Shown: positions 54,926-64,000, counted from the stretch's first letter. The stretch: DNA of 64,000 nucleotides from Levilactobacillus fuyuanensis (GCF_003946395.1 NZ_RHNZ01000006.1:1-64000); one strand, 5' to 3'. Notes: generated by a model not told the origin, from the letters alone. Made by a program: numbers and translations.

Positions 54926-55528
54926 ATGGAAACTAAGTTTATTGAATTAGCCAAGAAACGGCGTAGCATTTACGCACTCGGTAAGAACGTGACCTTTTCT
55001 CAAGACGACTTGGTCGACCTGATCGAAAGCACTATCAAGCAGGGACCGTCTTCCTTCAACAACCAAACGACTCGGGCAATCATCTTGTTCGATGCTTCCC
55101 ACGACAAGCTCTGGGACATCGTTGCTGATTCTCTACGTCAGGTTGTGAAGGACGATGCTGCCTTCGCCAAGACGCAGGCCAAGATCAACGGCTTCAAGGC
55201 CGCTTATGGGACTATCCTGTACTTTACCGAGACCAAGACAGTTGAGGAGTTTGAAGAAAACTTCCCACTGTATGCGGATAACTTCCAAGATTGGTCCGAA
55301 CAGTCCCAAGGAAACGCACAATACGCCGTGTGGACGTCACTTGCCGAAAACGGTGTAGGTGCGAACCTGCAACATTACAATCCACTGATCGACGATGCCG
55401 TCCGTGACGCCTTCAACGTCCCAGCAAGCTGGCGTCTGCGGGGACAGATGGACTTTGGCTCCATCGAAGCGCCAGCCGACGCCAAGGATTATATGGACGA
55501 TAGCGAACGGTTCCGCGTTTTCAAATAA
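54926..55528 (+). CDS. Nitroreductase family protein (Frm2-like), 200 aa
   Basis: This FMN-dependent oxidoreductase has the FMN-binding Arg segment KKRRSIYALGK, GPSSFNNQTTRAIIL and WTSLAENGVGANLQHYNPL, which point to the fatty-acid-repression mutant (Frm2/Hbn1) subgroup. It may reduce nitro compounds or quinones. Upstream, TTTACT, 16 nt and TGGTAAACT form a promoter (54826-54853) overlapping a TTACTT/AAGTAA inverted repeat, so a repressor may control it. A terminator follows. Confidence 0.9.
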   Translation: METKFIELAKKRRSIYALGKNVTFSQDDLVDLIESTIKQGPSSFNNQTTRAIILFDASHDKLWDIVADSLRQVVKDDAAFAKTQAKINGFKAAYGTILYFTETKTVEEFEENFPLYADNFQDWSEQSQGNAQYAVWTSLAENGVGANLQHYNPLIDDAVRDAFNVPASWRLRGQMDFGSIEAPADAKDYMDDSERFRVFK

Positions 55529-55537
55529 GTAGTTCAT

Positions 55538-55577
55538 GAAAAATGGATTTTGCCGCAGTGGCAAGATCCATTTTTTT
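55538..55577 (+). terminator. Terminator of the nitroreductase gene
   Basis: AAATGGATTTTGCC pairs with GGCAAGATCCATTT (one mismatch), followed by T. Confidence 0.88.
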
Positions 55578-55578
55578 A

Positions 55579-55674
55579 GGGCAAACTAGGTTGTAGCGAA
55601 TGGTTGCTGACTCGACAAAGGGGCCACTACGATGATTGAACGTCGCGCCAAAGGCTATGTAGCCTAGTTAGCCC
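55579..55674. repeat. 96-nt element with 12-bp terminal inverted repeats
   Basis: GGGCAAACTAGG (55579-55590) and CCTAGTTAGCCC (55663-55674) match as an inverted repeat with one difference. The inside has smaller hairpins (GGCTATGTAGCC). It may be a structured RNA or a tiny non-autonomous element; no flanking duplication is clear. Confidence 0.35.
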
Positions 55675-55778
55675 CCGAATACAACCCTACAATCGTAGAT
55701 TAACTAAGCGTTATCTGCCGCAAGTTATGCTAAAATGAAAACTAGTTAAGTAGTGACTTGATTAGGAGGTCAATTTGC

Positions 55779-56903
55779 ATGCAAAAGAGAATTGCCATCG
55801 TCGGTGGCGGTATCGTTGGTGCCACCGCGGCTTATTATTTGAGTAAATTACCAGGTAGTGAAAAGATCAAGGTCACGTTGTTTGATGACGGCGTGGGCCA
55901 GGCGTCGAAGGCCGCAGCGGGCATCATCTCACCGTGGCTCTCCAAGCGCCGGAATCAACAGTGGTATCGCCTGGCCAAGGCTGGTGCCGACCTCTATCCC
56001 GAATTGATCCACGATGCGCAGTTGGGCACCGATGTCTATCAACAGACTGGAACCATCGTGACGCGTGAGGATGAAGCTGACCTGGAAACCCTGTTTGCAT
56101 TGGCCCAGGATCGGCGCAAGACCGCTGCAACGATGGGAGATGTGACCACGTTGACGGCTCAAGAAGTTCAGGATCAAGTGCCGCTACTGACGGCACCACA
56201 ACCCGGCGTTCTGATTACCGGGGGTGCACGGGTCGATGGTGGCGCCTTGGTTGAGGGCCTGCTGGCGAGTGCTAGCAAACGAAACCTGAAAATCAGTCAC
56301 GAACGCGTCAAGCTTAATGCTCAGGGACAGGTCATCACGTCACTGGGTGCACGCCAATTTGACCGGGTTATCTTAGCCGTTGGGGCCTGGCTCAAGGAAC
56401 TGGTCGCACCACTGGGTGTGAACGCCGATATCCGGCCACAAAAGGGCCAACTGATCGAGCTAGCCGTCAAGGATTATCCTTTGCAAGAACACATGCCCGT
56501 TGTGATGCCTGAAGGCGAACGGGACTTTGTGCCATTTGGTCACGGGAAGCTGATTGTTGGAGCCACGCATGAGAATGATGGTAAATTCGACATCAGCGTC
56601 AATCCTGAAGTGACAGCCGACCTGTTGGGTAGTGCCCAGCGGCTGGTCAAGAGCGTTACGGCGGATAGTCTCACCGGTGTCCGGGTCGGTACGCGGGCCT
56701 ACACCAGCGACTTCGCCCCGTTCTTTGGTCTGGTTCCGGAACACGAGGACTTCCTGGTGGCGTCCGGGTTAGGCTCATCGGGTTTGACGACCGGTCCCCA
56801 GATTGGGAAGTTCCTTGCCGGTTCCGCACTGTATGGCGGGACACCGGACTGGAGCCAGTACGAGAAGCCACTGACGACTTATTTGGCCTCCTCCGCGGAG
56901 TGA
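55779..56903 (+). CDS. FAD-dependent oxidoreductase, DAO family, 374 aa
   Basis: The N-terminal FAD-binding motif is IAIVGGGIVGATAAYYLSK (GxGxxG), with GVGQASKAAAGIISPWLS just after. The DAO C-terminal motif is LVASGLGSSGLTTGPQIGKFLAG. It probably oxidises an amino acid or similar amine (glycine oxidase or D-amino acid dehydrogenase type); the substrate is unknown. ATG 55779 is chosen because AGGAGG precedes it. Its last 25 bases overlap the convergent RNase H-like gene. Confidence 0.9.
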   Translation: MQKRIAIVGGGIVGATAAYYLSKLPGSEKIKVTLFDDGVGQASKAAAGIISPWLSKRRNQQWYRLAKAGADLYPELIHDAQLGTDVYQQTGTIVTREDEADLETLFALAQDRRKTAATMGDVTTLTAQEVQDQVPLLTAPQPGVLITGGARVDGGALVEGLLASASKRNLKISHERVKLNAQGQVITSLGARQFDRVILAVGAWLKELVAPLGVNADIRPQKGQLIELAVKDYPLQEHMPVVMPEGERDFVPFGHGKLIVGATHENDGKFDISVNPEVTADLLGSAQRLVKSVTADSLTGVRVGTRAYTSDFAPFFGLVPEHEDFLVASGLGSSGLTTGPQIGKFLAGSALYGGTPDWSQYEKPLTTYLASSAE

Positions 56904-57286
56904 AGGGCTTGATTAGCCAGCGTGTGCGCGCCCTGATTCTGCTTCTCAGGGACCCATTGCGTCAGCACCAACTGAAAGGGTGCTTGAGCGGCTAGGAGGG
57001 CATCCACGAGACTTTGGTAATGTTTTGCATAATGTTTCTGTAAACTATCGCTAACAATCTGGCTATCGGTATAGAATAAAACGGTAGTCGTTGCGCAAGC
57101 GTCCCCGGCAATCTCTGCCAGTCGTTGAAATCCCAAACGGGCGATTTCAAATTCGGCGGCGTGGTTGTTGGTGGCAGTCAAGCGGCTCTTGAGTTGGGTC
57201 TGTTCGTGGTCGTGAATGATCAGAATACCCCCAGCACTCAGGCCGCTTTGTGGTTGCGTCGCGGCATCGGTATACAAAGAAAACAC
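56879..57286 (-). CDS. RNase HI family protein, 135 aa
   Basis: This is an RNase H-fold hydrolase of RNA in RNA-DNA hybrids. Three carboxylates are visible: Asp in LYTDAATQ, Glu in NHAAEFEIARLG and Asp in LFYTDSQIVSD. The place of the fourth (usually NxxADxLAN) reads NQGAHTLAN, with His instead of Asp. It starts at GTG 57286 (GGAG upstream), is short as in many Firmicutes RNase HI-like proteins, and overlaps the FAD oxidoreductase gene tail to tail. Confidence 0.88.
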   Translation of the reverse strand: MFSLYTDAATQPQSGLSAGGILIIHDHEQTQLKSRLTATNNHAAEFEIARLGFQRLAEIAGDACATTTVLFYTDSQIVSDSLQKHYAKHYQSLVDALLAAQAPFQLVLTQWVPEKQNQGAHTLANQALHSAEEAK

Positions 57287-57323
57287 AGAATCACTCCAAT
57301 CTTTTTGTGAGGTGTTGTAAATT

Positions 57324-57740
57324 ATGATAACCCAAGAACGGCGATTTTTGTATCAACCCAACCCCGTTAGCAGCATTATTAACTGGAGTTGGACGCTGAT
57401 GGTCCTGATGGTTGGGGCTATCTTCTGGCTGGAAGTGACCCACTTTAACTGGTGGACGCTCGGCTTCTTCGTGGCTTTTGCCATTTTGTGTTGGGCGGAG
57501 GTTCACTATCGTAATATCACCATGGCTAATGGTGTCTTGACGGTCAGCACCGTCTTGAACCATCACCACCTGGTCATTCCGCTGGCCCACGTCAGCGCGG
57601 TCCGCGTCTCACGTTATCGGATGGGGATCGTTGCCCAGGGTAAAATCTATCAATTTTTACTGCCCCGTAACTCGGCTATTGAATTGGCTGCGCTGATTCA
57701 AGCCGCCATGCCGGGAACAGTGAAGGAGGAAATCAAGTGA
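57324..57740 (+). CDS. ebsA: EbsA-family membrane protein, 138 aa
   Basis: Two adjacent membrane helices (about residues 17-55; [34 protein letters not shown]) are followed by a PH-like domain ([36 protein letters not shown]). This matches the EbsA family of lactobacilli and enterococci, named from a pore-forming or aggregation-related locus; its role here is not known. It is divergent from the RNase H gene, with 37 nt between. Its stop overlaps the GTG of fhs. Confidence 0.85.
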   Translation: MITQERRFLYQPNPVSSIINWSWTLMVLMVGAIFWLEVTHFNWWTLGFFVAFAILCWAEVHYRNITMANGVLTVSTVLNHHHLVIPLAHVSAVRVSRYRMGIVAQGKIYQFLLPRNSAIELAALIQAAMPGTVKEEIK

Positions 57741-59392
57741 GCGACATTGAAATTTCACAGGAAACGCCGTTAGAACCTATCGAAAAAATTGCGGCAAAGG
57801 TAGGGTTAACGCCCGACCAAATTGAACCCTACGGTCACACTAAGGCTAAGATCAACCTGCCACTGGCCGGCGATCACCAAACGGGGAAACTCGTCTTGGT
57901 TACGTCGATCAATCCCACCCCAGCTGGGGAAGGTAAATCGACCGTGGTCGTTGGTCTGGGGGATGCCATGAACCGTGCCGGTCACAAGACCGTGTTGGCA
58001 CTGCGTGAACCCTCAATGGGCCCCGTCATGGGACTCAAGGGTGGTGCGACCGGTGGGGGCTACGCCCAGGTGGTGCCGATGGAAGACATCAACCTGCATT
58101 TTACGGGTGACTTTCACGCGCTGACCGAAGCGCACGACACGTTGGCAGCGTTGATCGACAATCACATTCAACAGGGCAACGAGTTGCGGCTCGATCCCCG
58201 ACGCATTGTGTGGAAACGGGTACTGGACATCAACGACCGTGAGCTGCGGCAAACGGTCATCGGGCTCGGTGGCCGCACGTCTGGGGTCCCTCGCCAAGAC
58301 GGCTTTGATATCACGGTTGCCAGTGAGCTGATGGCAGTCTTGTGCTTGAGTGAAGACCTCAGCGACTTGAAGCGCCGGGTCAACCGGATCCTGATTGGTT
58401 ATAACGAAGACAAGGAGCCGGTCACGGTTGGTGATCTGAAGGTCGGCGGGGCGATCACCCTGTTACTGAAGGATGCCATCAAGCCTAACCTGGTCCAGAC
58501 GTTGGAACACAACCCTGCCATTATCCATGGGGGGCCATTTGCCAACATCGCGCACGGGTGTAACTCCGTCCTGGCGACGCAGACTGCGCTGCAACTCGGT
58601 GATTACGCCGTGACCGAAGCCGGCTTCGGGGCCGATCTTGGTGGTGAGAAGTTCATGGACATTAAGACACCGGTGCTCGGCAAGACGCCGGACGCCGTGG
58701 TCATTGTGGCCACTGTCCGGGCGCTGAAGTACAATGGTGGCGTTAAGCGCGCTGACTTGGAAACGGAAGACGTAGCAGCTCTTCAAACTGGGAGCGTTAA
58801 TCTGAAACGGCACATTGCCAGCATGCAGCAGTACGGCGTGCCGGTGGTCGTGGCCATCAACCGCTTCACCAGCGATACCGATGCTGAAATTGCCGCACTG
58901 ACGGCCGACATCGAAGCGCTGAACGTGCCCGTTGCAACGACAACCGTCTGGGCCGATGGTGGTGCCGGCGCCTTAGACCTGGCTGACAAGGTCGTTGCGG
59001 CAACGCAACAACCCAGCCATTTTACCCGCTTGACGCCAGAACACGCTGACTTGGTCACCCAGATGACGGCGATTACGCAGAAAATCTACGGTGGGGCCAA
59101 AGTTGAACTGTCGACCAAGGCTGCCCGCCAGCTGAAGACTTTTGCCAAGCATGGTTGGGACAAGCTGCCCGTCTGCATGGCCAAGACGCAGTATTCACTC
59201 ACCGACGACGCCCATCAACTCGGTGCGCCCACGGACTTTACGATTCACGTCCGCGAGTTCGCACCACGGTTGGGTGCCGGCTTCGTGGTCGCCTTGACGG
59301 GGAACGTCTTGACGATGCCGGGGTTGCCGAAGCATCCGGCGGCGTTGGATATGGATATTGACGCTGATGGGAAGATTACGGGGCTGTTCTAG
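57737..59392 (+). CDS. fhs: Formate-tetrahydrofolate ligase, 551 aa
   Basis: This enzyme makes 10-formyltetrahydrofolate from formate, THF and ATP, for purine synthesis and one-carbon metabolism. The P-loop is [60 protein letters not shown] and the later [14 protein letters not shown] are signatures. The length is normal. The start is GTG 57737 with AAGGAGG, overlapping ebsA by GTGA. A terminator follows. Confidence 0.97.
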   Translation: MSDIEISQETPLEPIEKIAAKVGLTPDQIEPYGHTKAKINLPLAGDHQTGKLVLVTSINPTPAGEGKSTVVVGLGDAMNRAGHKTVLALREPSMGPVMGLKGGATGGGYAQVVPMEDINLHFTGDFHALTEAHDTLAALIDNHIQQGNELRLDPRRIVWKRVLDINDRELRQTVIGLGGRTSGVPRQDGFDITVASELMAVLCLSEDLSDLKRRVNRILIGYNEDKEPVTVGDLKVGGAITLLLKDAIKPNLVQTLEHNPAIIHGGPFANIAHGCNSVLATQTALQLGDYAVTEAGFGADLGGEKFMDIKTPVLGKTPDAVVIVATVRALKYNGGVKRADLETEDVAALQTGSVNLKRHIASMQQYGVPVVVAINRFTSDTDAEIAALTADIEALNVPVATTTVWADGGAGALDLADKVVAATQQPSHFTRLTPEHADLVTQMTAITQKIYGGAKVELSTKAARQLKTFAKHGWDKLPVCMAKTQYSLTDDAHQLGAPTDFTIHVREFAPRLGAGFVVALTGNVLTMPGLPKHPAALDMDIDADGKITGLF

Positions 59393-59425
59393 ACCATCTG
59401 AATTCGATTATTAAAACTATTTTGT

Positions 59426-59460
59426 GAACGGTCAGCCTGTAGAGGTTGGCCGTTTTTTAT
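59426..59460 (+). terminator. Terminator of fhs
   Basis: ACGGTCAGCC and GGTTGGCCGT pair, including G-T pairs, followed by TTTTT. Confidence 0.75.
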
Positions 59461-59536
59461 ATCGTCGCGCAATTAATGTGAACTTTGACAGTCGGTGCGT
59501 CAGTGCTAAACTAGCTAATAGTGGGAGGAATTTAGT

Positions 59537-60307
59537 ATGAAAAAAGTGATTCAAATCATGACGATTATCGGTGTTGGCATTGGCCTTTCAAGTGTTGTCA
59601 GTATGACGGCTTCTGCAAGTAGCCAGTATTCGGCTTCGCGTGCCAGTTCGGTACGGTTAGTTTGGCGGAAGGCCATGAAACGGCATGCTTACACGGCAAC
59701 GACCGGTTCACGGTTCTCGAAACACCTCAGCATTCGTTACGGCAACAATAAGACGACAGCGAAGGTGACGTGGTACACGGATGCCCATGAAATGTTGTAT
59801 AAAAAGTACGCGGGCCACAATGCTATTTACTATCACGTGAAGAGCGCGGATGGATCCTTGCAGGGGTGGATCTGGCGTGGTTACCTGAAGGCTAGAAATG
59901 GCAAAGCGCCGAAGACGCAGGTCACAGATGATGCAACTGTTGATAGCGAAACTATGATTCGGACCATGTTTCCTAAGTCTACATACAATTCAAAATTAAC
60001 GGATGCGGCAAACTCTTTTGAAACGATTGATGATTCCGCTGACGTTAACGAACTGCGTAGCCAAGAAGGCATGAGTCAGGTGATCTCCAGATACATGTCA
60101 TTCAAGAAGATGAAGTATATCGATTTTTACAGCAAAAATCCGGCTAGCATGAAGTCGATTGACCAAGCCCTGACTGCTCAGGGATACGATGCGGCAACTA
60201 GGAAGAGCTTCAAAGGGTGGTCCGTTGGTGGTAGTGTCACGGGGTTAAATGATACGCTGGAAGGCATTGATCCAGGGGAAGGCATTATTTACCTCATTCA
60301 ACAATAG
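59537..60307 (+). CDS. Secreted protein with SH3/GW-like segment, 256 aa
   Basis: A signal peptide (MKKVIQIMTIIGVGIGLSS...TASA) is likely cleaved near residue 28. The segment YYHVKSADGSLQGWIWRGYLK (about 95-115) resembles the GW/SH3-like surface modules widespread in exported lactobacillus proteins. The rest (about 125-256) has no known motif. No LPxTG or catalytic residue is seen. GGGAGG precedes ATG 59537 and a terminator follows, so it is monocistronic. Confidence 0.82.
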   Translation: MKKVIQIMTIIGVGIGLSSVVSMTASASSQYSASRASSVRLVWRKAMKRHAYTATTGSRFSKHLSIRYGNNKTTAKVTWYTDAHEMLYKKYAGHNAIYYHVKSADGSLQGWIWRGYLKARNGKAPKTQVTDDATVDSETMIRTMFPKSTYNSKLTDAANSFETIDDSADVNELRSQEGMSQVISRYMSFKKMKYIDFYSKNPASMKSIDQALTAQGYDAATRKSFKGWSVGGSVTGLNDTLEGIDPGEGIIYLIQQ

Positions 60308-60321
60308 TCAGTTTTCCCGGG

Positions 60322-60355
60322 AAGGTGGTCATCAGTGGTGGTGACTGCCTTTTTA
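60322..60355 (+). terminator. Terminator of the secreted protein gene
   Basis: AAGGTGGTCA and TGACTGCCTT pair and TTT follows. Confidence 0.75.
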
Positions 60356-60446
60356 TAACCGTGTTTAACATGAATCAGCTAAGCTAAATACTTAGAATTG
60401 TCTCTCGGTCGGTGTTAAAGTGAGGTGCCATGAAAGGGTGGATAAG

Positions 60447-60740
60447 ATGCCGGGTAAGATGCATGAGATGAAGTGTGTTCAAGCCAATCTTGACAAAGTG
60501 TTAGTTAAACAGGCAGAGCAAGTCTTTAAGGATATTGGTATGACGCCTACTTCGGCGTTAACGTCATTCTATGAACAGGTTGTCGCCAATAAAAGGATGC
60601 CGTTTGAGTTGCCTCGGATAAGCCCAGAGGAAAAACTCAGCCAAGTTGTTCAACAAGAGATTGCGGATGGAAAATTTAAAAAGGTTAGCTCACGTAAAGA
60701 ACTTAGTCACTGGTTAGCTGATGACGAGAAGGAAAACTGA
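60447..60740 (+). CDS. RelB/DinJ-family antitoxin, solitary, 97 aa
   Basis: The N-terminal ribbon-helix-helix region (VQANLDKVLVKQAEQVFKDIGMTPTSALTSFYEQVVANKRMPFEL) is typical of RelB/DinJ antitoxins. The C-terminal tail (KKVSSRKELSHWLADDEKEN) would bind a toxin. No toxin frame (YafQ/RelE type) follows in the next 380 bases or precedes it, so it is an orphan, or its partner has been lost. The start could be GTG 60420, ATG 60447 or ATG 60471; GGGTGG near 60447 favours the middle one. Confidence 0.82.
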   Translation: MPGKMHEMKCVQANLDKVLVKQAEQVFKDIGMTPTSALTSFYEQVVANKRMPFELPRISPEEKLSQVVQQEIADGKFKKVSSRKELSHWLADDEKEN

Positions 60741-61077
60741 GGCTACTTCATTGCAGAATTTTTGAGGATAGTTAGAAGAATATGACATGATTAAGGTGAT
60801 GAGCAATCGTCATCTTTTTTTGCACGCTCTACTTATGACTAATGTAATTTTTACAATTTTAGTCTCATAAATTTTCAAAATAGCTGTAGTTTTCGTTTTA
60901 ATCCGCAATTAATTGAGGAGATGATCAATCGGCCAAACTCCGGCTAAACGCCAAGCTAGACACGCGTTCACCCACCATCACACCCCAGCCATAATCCTGT
61001 TGCCCCTGAATCCCCAACCCCCATGAAATGGTTCTCCAATTTTTATTTCGCACAAACCGTCAGAGGCCGGCTTTTTC
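60741..61077. other. Gene-free stretch between relB-like gene and lspA
   Basis: A terminator-like hairpin GATGA/TCATC with seven T is at 60798-60821. The rest has no credible gene; the section from 60930 to 61020 is C-rich and unlike its surroundings. Confidence 0.5.
60798..60821 (+). terminator. Terminator after the RelB-like gene
   Basis: GATGA, a 7-nt loop, TCATC and then a run of T. Confidence 0.65.
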
Positions 61078-61086
61078 TGGTATAAT
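61078..61086 (+). promoter_or_regulatory. Extended -10 promoter of lspA
   Basis: TGGTATAAT, a TGn extended -10, 38 nt before the start codon. The -35 is poor. Confidence 0.6.
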
Positions 61087-61124
61087 TTTCAACAACGACT
61101 TATAGGAAAGGTGCTCCAGAAGTT

Positions 61125-61589
61125 ATGCTGATTGCTGATACCATCTTAATTATTCTGCTGGTCGGAATCGACCAGTGGATCAAATACGCCGTGGTGGCCA
61201 ACATCCCCCTCGGTGGCGAACAAAGCTTCATCCCCGGGCTGGTATCGTTGACCCACTTGCGCAACGATGGGGCCGCCTGGAGTATCTTACAGGGCCAAAT
61301 GTGGTTCTTTACCGTCATCGCCATTGTGGCGTTGGGCGTCATGGGCTACTTTTTCTGGCAGTACCGCAATCGCGGTGAACATTGGCCGGAGGAATTAGGG
61401 CTTGCCCTAATGATGGCTGGGACCATCGGGAACTTCATCGATCGGCTCACACAGGGCTACGTCGTCGACATGTTCCAACTCGACTTTATTAATTTTCCAA
61501 TCTTTAACTTTGCCGACAGTTGTTTAACGGTCGGTGTGATATTTATTGCGATCGGGGTCTTTCTCGCCGATCGTCGGGAGGCACATTAA
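61125..61589 (+). CDS. lspA: Lipoprotein signal peptidase II, 154 aa
   Basis: This membrane aspartyl protease removes signal peptides from prolipoproteins. Four helices are seen; conserved parts are VGIDQWIKY, LTHLRNDGAAWSIL, and the catalytic Asp pair in NFIDRLTQGYVVDMF and FNFADSCLTVG. AGGAAAGG precedes ATG. Its stop overlaps the rluD-like start (TAATG). Confidence 0.97.
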   Translation: MLIADTILIILLVGIDQWIKYAVVANIPLGGEQSFIPGLVSLTHLRNDGAAWSILQGQMWFFTVIAIVALGVMGYFFWQYRNRGEHWPEELGLALMMAGTIGNFIDRLTQGYVVDMFQLDFINFPIFNFADSCLTVGVIFIAIGVFLADRREAH

Positions 61590-62512
61590 TGCAAACACAT
61601 GAATTTACAGTAACGGAAACGGCACGGCTGGATAAGCTTGTTGCCGAGACCGTAACCACAATTTCTCGTTCACAGGCCAAAGGGGCTATCGAAGCGGGAC
61701 AGATCACGGTAGACGGCCAACCGGCCAAACCAAAGGACAAACCGGCCGTGGGAGCCACGATTCACATTGAATTGCCCGACCCACAGCCACTCGATGTCAC
61801 TCCGGAAAATATTCCGCTGGATATCGTTTACGAGGACGATGACGTCATCGTCGTGAACAAGCCGCAGGGGATGGTCGTTCATCCCGCACCGGGGCATCCC
61901 AATCACACGTTAGTCAATGCGCTGTTATACCACAGCCCGCTGTCCAGCATCAATGGGACGTTGCGGCCGGGGATTGTGCACCGCATTGATAAGGATACGT
62001 CAGGTCTACTGATGGTGGCCAAGAATGACCACGCGCACCAGAGCCTCTCTGCACAGTTACAAGCCAAGACCAACCTGCGGGAGTACGTCGCCATCGTGCA
62101 CGGGAGCTTCAAGGAAGAAGAGGGCGTGATTCGCGCGCCACTTGGCCGGGCACCTAAAGATCGTAAGAAACAGGCGGTCGTGGCCGATGGTCGACCTGCC
62201 GTGACCCATTTCCGCGTGCTAGAACGCTACGGGAACTATACGCTGATTTCCTGTCGCTTGGAGACCGGGCGAACCCATCAGATTCGGGTCCACATGGCTT
62301 ACATTAACCATCCCGTGGCTGGCGATCCGTTGTACGGGCCCAAGAAGACGCTCAAGGGTGAAGGGCAGTTCCTACATGCCCGTGAATTGGGGTTTGTCCA
62401 CCCGACGACGGGTGAGCAGTTAGACTTTACGGCACCCGTTCCAGCGCACTTCATGGCAGTCGTTAATAAGCTGCGGCACGAAGCCGGTTTACCGGTTGAC
62501 AAAGTAATCTAA
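61589..62512 (+). CDS. rluD: RluD-family pseudouridine synthase, 307 aa
   Basis: This enzyme modifies uridines in 23S rRNA to pseudouridine. The S4 RNA-binding domain covers residues about 13-60 (RLDKLVAETVTTISRSQAKGAI), and the catalytic domain has the active Asp in HRIDKDTSGLLMVAKN; VHPAPGHPNHTLVNALL, CRLETGRTHQIRVHM and GDPLYG are family signatures. ATG 61589 (GGGAGG upstream) is used rather than the frame that runs back into lspA. It is the second gene of lspA-rluD, next to pyrR as in other Firmicutes. Confidence 0.95.
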   Translation: MQTHEFTVTETARLDKLVAETVTTISRSQAKGAIEAGQITVDGQPAKPKDKPAVGATIHIELPDPQPLDVTPENIPLDIVYEDDDVIVVNKPQGMVVHPAPGHPNHTLVNALLYHSPLSSINGTLRPGIVHRIDKDTSGLLMVAKNDHAHQSLSAQLQAKTNLREYVAIVHGSFKEEEGVIRAPLGRAPKDRKKQAVVADGRPAVTHFRVLERYGNYTLISCRLETGRTHQIRVHMAYINHPVAGDPLYGPKKTLKGEGQFLHARELGFVHPTTGEQLDFTAPVPAHFMAVVNKLRHEAGLPVDKVI

Positions 62513-63178
<666 letters not shown>

Positions 63179-63202
63179 ACTTGACGAAGGGGCCGATTTA
63201 GC

Positions 63203-64000
63203 ATGGCAAAACGCTATTTGATTTTAGAAGACGGCTCGGCCTACGCTGGTGAAGGATTTGGTGCCGGCGCGACAACGAGTGGCGAAGTCATTTCCAACTT
63301 GAATCTCTTAGGCTATCAGGAAACAATCACCGATCAAATTTATCACAACCAAATCATCATTTTTGCGCAGCCGGCCATTGGTAACGTAGGGATCAACCAC
63401 GATAGTTACGAGTCGATCCTACCCACGGCTAAGGGGATGGTGGTCCGCGATGTCACGAACATCTCGACCAACCGACTGTCCCGGCTGTCGCTCGATGAAT
63501 TTTTACAACAACACAACATTCCGGGCATCAGTGGCATTGATACCCGCCACCTGATTCGTAAGCTACGTAAGATGGATGGACCGGTCAAGGGGAGCATTGT
63601 GGACGTCGCAGATGCTCACGCCTTTGATCAACTCAACGCCACGGTGCTGACGAATCGCCAGGTCGATCAGGTTGCCACGCCCAAGCCGTATCCCAACCCG
63701 GATACCGGTAAGAACGTGGTCGTGATCGACTTTGGTCTGAAACACGGGATCTTACGGCAGCTGTCTGAGCGCCGGTGTAACGTCACGGTTCTGCCGTGGA
63801 CGGCGAGCGCCCAGGACGTGTTGAACTTGGATCCGGATGGGGTTCTCCTGTCGACGGGACCAGGATCTCCCTTAGACCTCGGTGAAGGGGTCTTAGAGAT
63901 GATTAGAGCCGTCCAAGCGGAGATTCCGTTATTCGCTATCGGCTTGGGCCACGAGCTCTTTGCACTGGCAAATGGGGCCAAATTAGAGGCACTGCCCGTC
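63203..64000 (+). CDS. carA: Carbamoyl-phosphate synthase small subunit, partial (266 codons)
   Basis: The small subunit normally hydrolyses glutamine to feed ammonia to CarB. The N-terminal domain is clear (KRYLILEDGSAYAGEGFGA, LNLLGYQETITDQIYHNQI, GISGIDTRHLIRKLR). The GATase domain starts at about residue 170 (VVVIDFGLKHGILRQL). Where active enzymes have SNGPGDP this has STGPGSP, and where they have GICLGHQ with the nucleophilic Cys this reads AIGLGHE. So the glutaminase site appears dead and the enzyme may rely on free ammonia. The gene is cut by the window end; later motifs cannot be checked. It follows pyrR, so it belongs to the pyrimidine rather than the arginine operon. Confidence 0.92.
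   Translation, partial: MAKRYLILEDGSAYAGEGFGAGATTSGEVISNLNLLGYQETITDQIYHNQIIIFAQPAIGNVGINHDSYESILPTAKGMVVRDVTNISTNRLSRLSLDEFLQQHNIPGISGIDTRHLIRKLRKMDGPVKGSIVDVADAHAFDQLNATVLTNRQVDQVATPKPYPNPDTGKNVVVIDFGLKHGILRQLSERRCNVTVLPWTASAQDVLNLDPDGVLLSTGPGSPLDLGEGVLEMIRAVQAEIPLFAIGLGHELFALANGAKLEALPV

Overview
This window looks like the chromosome of a Gram-positive lactic acid bacterium of the Lactobacillaceae, probably a heterofermentative Levilactobacillus-like species. The evidence is moderate GC, strong AGGAGG ribosome binding sites, a complete mevalonate operon, EbsA, the canonical Firmicutes block recU-pbp1A / ypsA-gpsB-rnpB-ypsC, and a pyrR-carA operon start. The species call is inference.

Layout. 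1-1714: leader and a 25-repeat type I-E CRISPR array; no cas gene lies to its right, so any cas operon would be left of base 1. 1715-3650: accessory stretch on the minus strand with a secreted protein and two tiny membrane proteins, one of only 28 residues. 3687-10238: a small membrane protein plus Kup potassium uptake, a YjeM-type amino acid transporter, a C69 dipeptidase and a YitT-type membrane protein. 10320-19395: a type IC restriction-modification locus (hsdR-hsdM-hsdS). Its expressed hsdS is split by an 851-bp IS5-family element. It is followed by a tyrosine recombinase gene and two promoterless hsdS target-recognition cassettes in opposite orientations, bounded by short repeats: a specificity shufflon. 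19683-26180: tautomerase, glycerol kinase, an AraC regulator with a GH43 xylosidase, and an M20 deacylase. 26556-33210: HAD phosphatase, RsmF-type rRNA methyltransferase and the mevalonate operon mvaK1-mvaD-mvaK2-fni. 33793-45694: housekeeping block dinG, ypmB, aspB, dnaD, pbp1A, recU, ypsA, gpsB, rnpB, ypsC and a HIT protein. 45851-47712: small accessory island with a DUF1643 gene and a decayed IS3 element. 47957-60740: ammonium transporter, small membrane proteins, acyltransferase, NUDIX, CPBP, TetR, M32 peptidase, nitroreductase, FAD oxidoreductase, RNase H, EbsA, Fhs, a secreted protein and a solitary RelB/DinJ antitoxin. 61125-64000: lspA-rluD-pyrR-carA (carA runs off the end).

Most notable: (1) the phase-variable type I R-M locus, where an IS has inactivated the expressed specificity gene but the cassette repeats could move the damaged half into storage; (2) a CarA small subunit whose glutaminase nucleophile position reads Gly instead of Cys; (3) a GlpK without the His that HPr phosphorylates in related enzymes; (4) two unrelated intergenic regions sharing a structured 3' module around CGGTCCCCACAGC, plus a third candidate leader RNA before the M20 peptidase; (5) a 43-nt near-perfect operator between a TetR gene and a CPBP gene; (6) strict pyrimidine bias at the first spacer base of the CRISPR array, which suggests a PAM-derived last repeat base.
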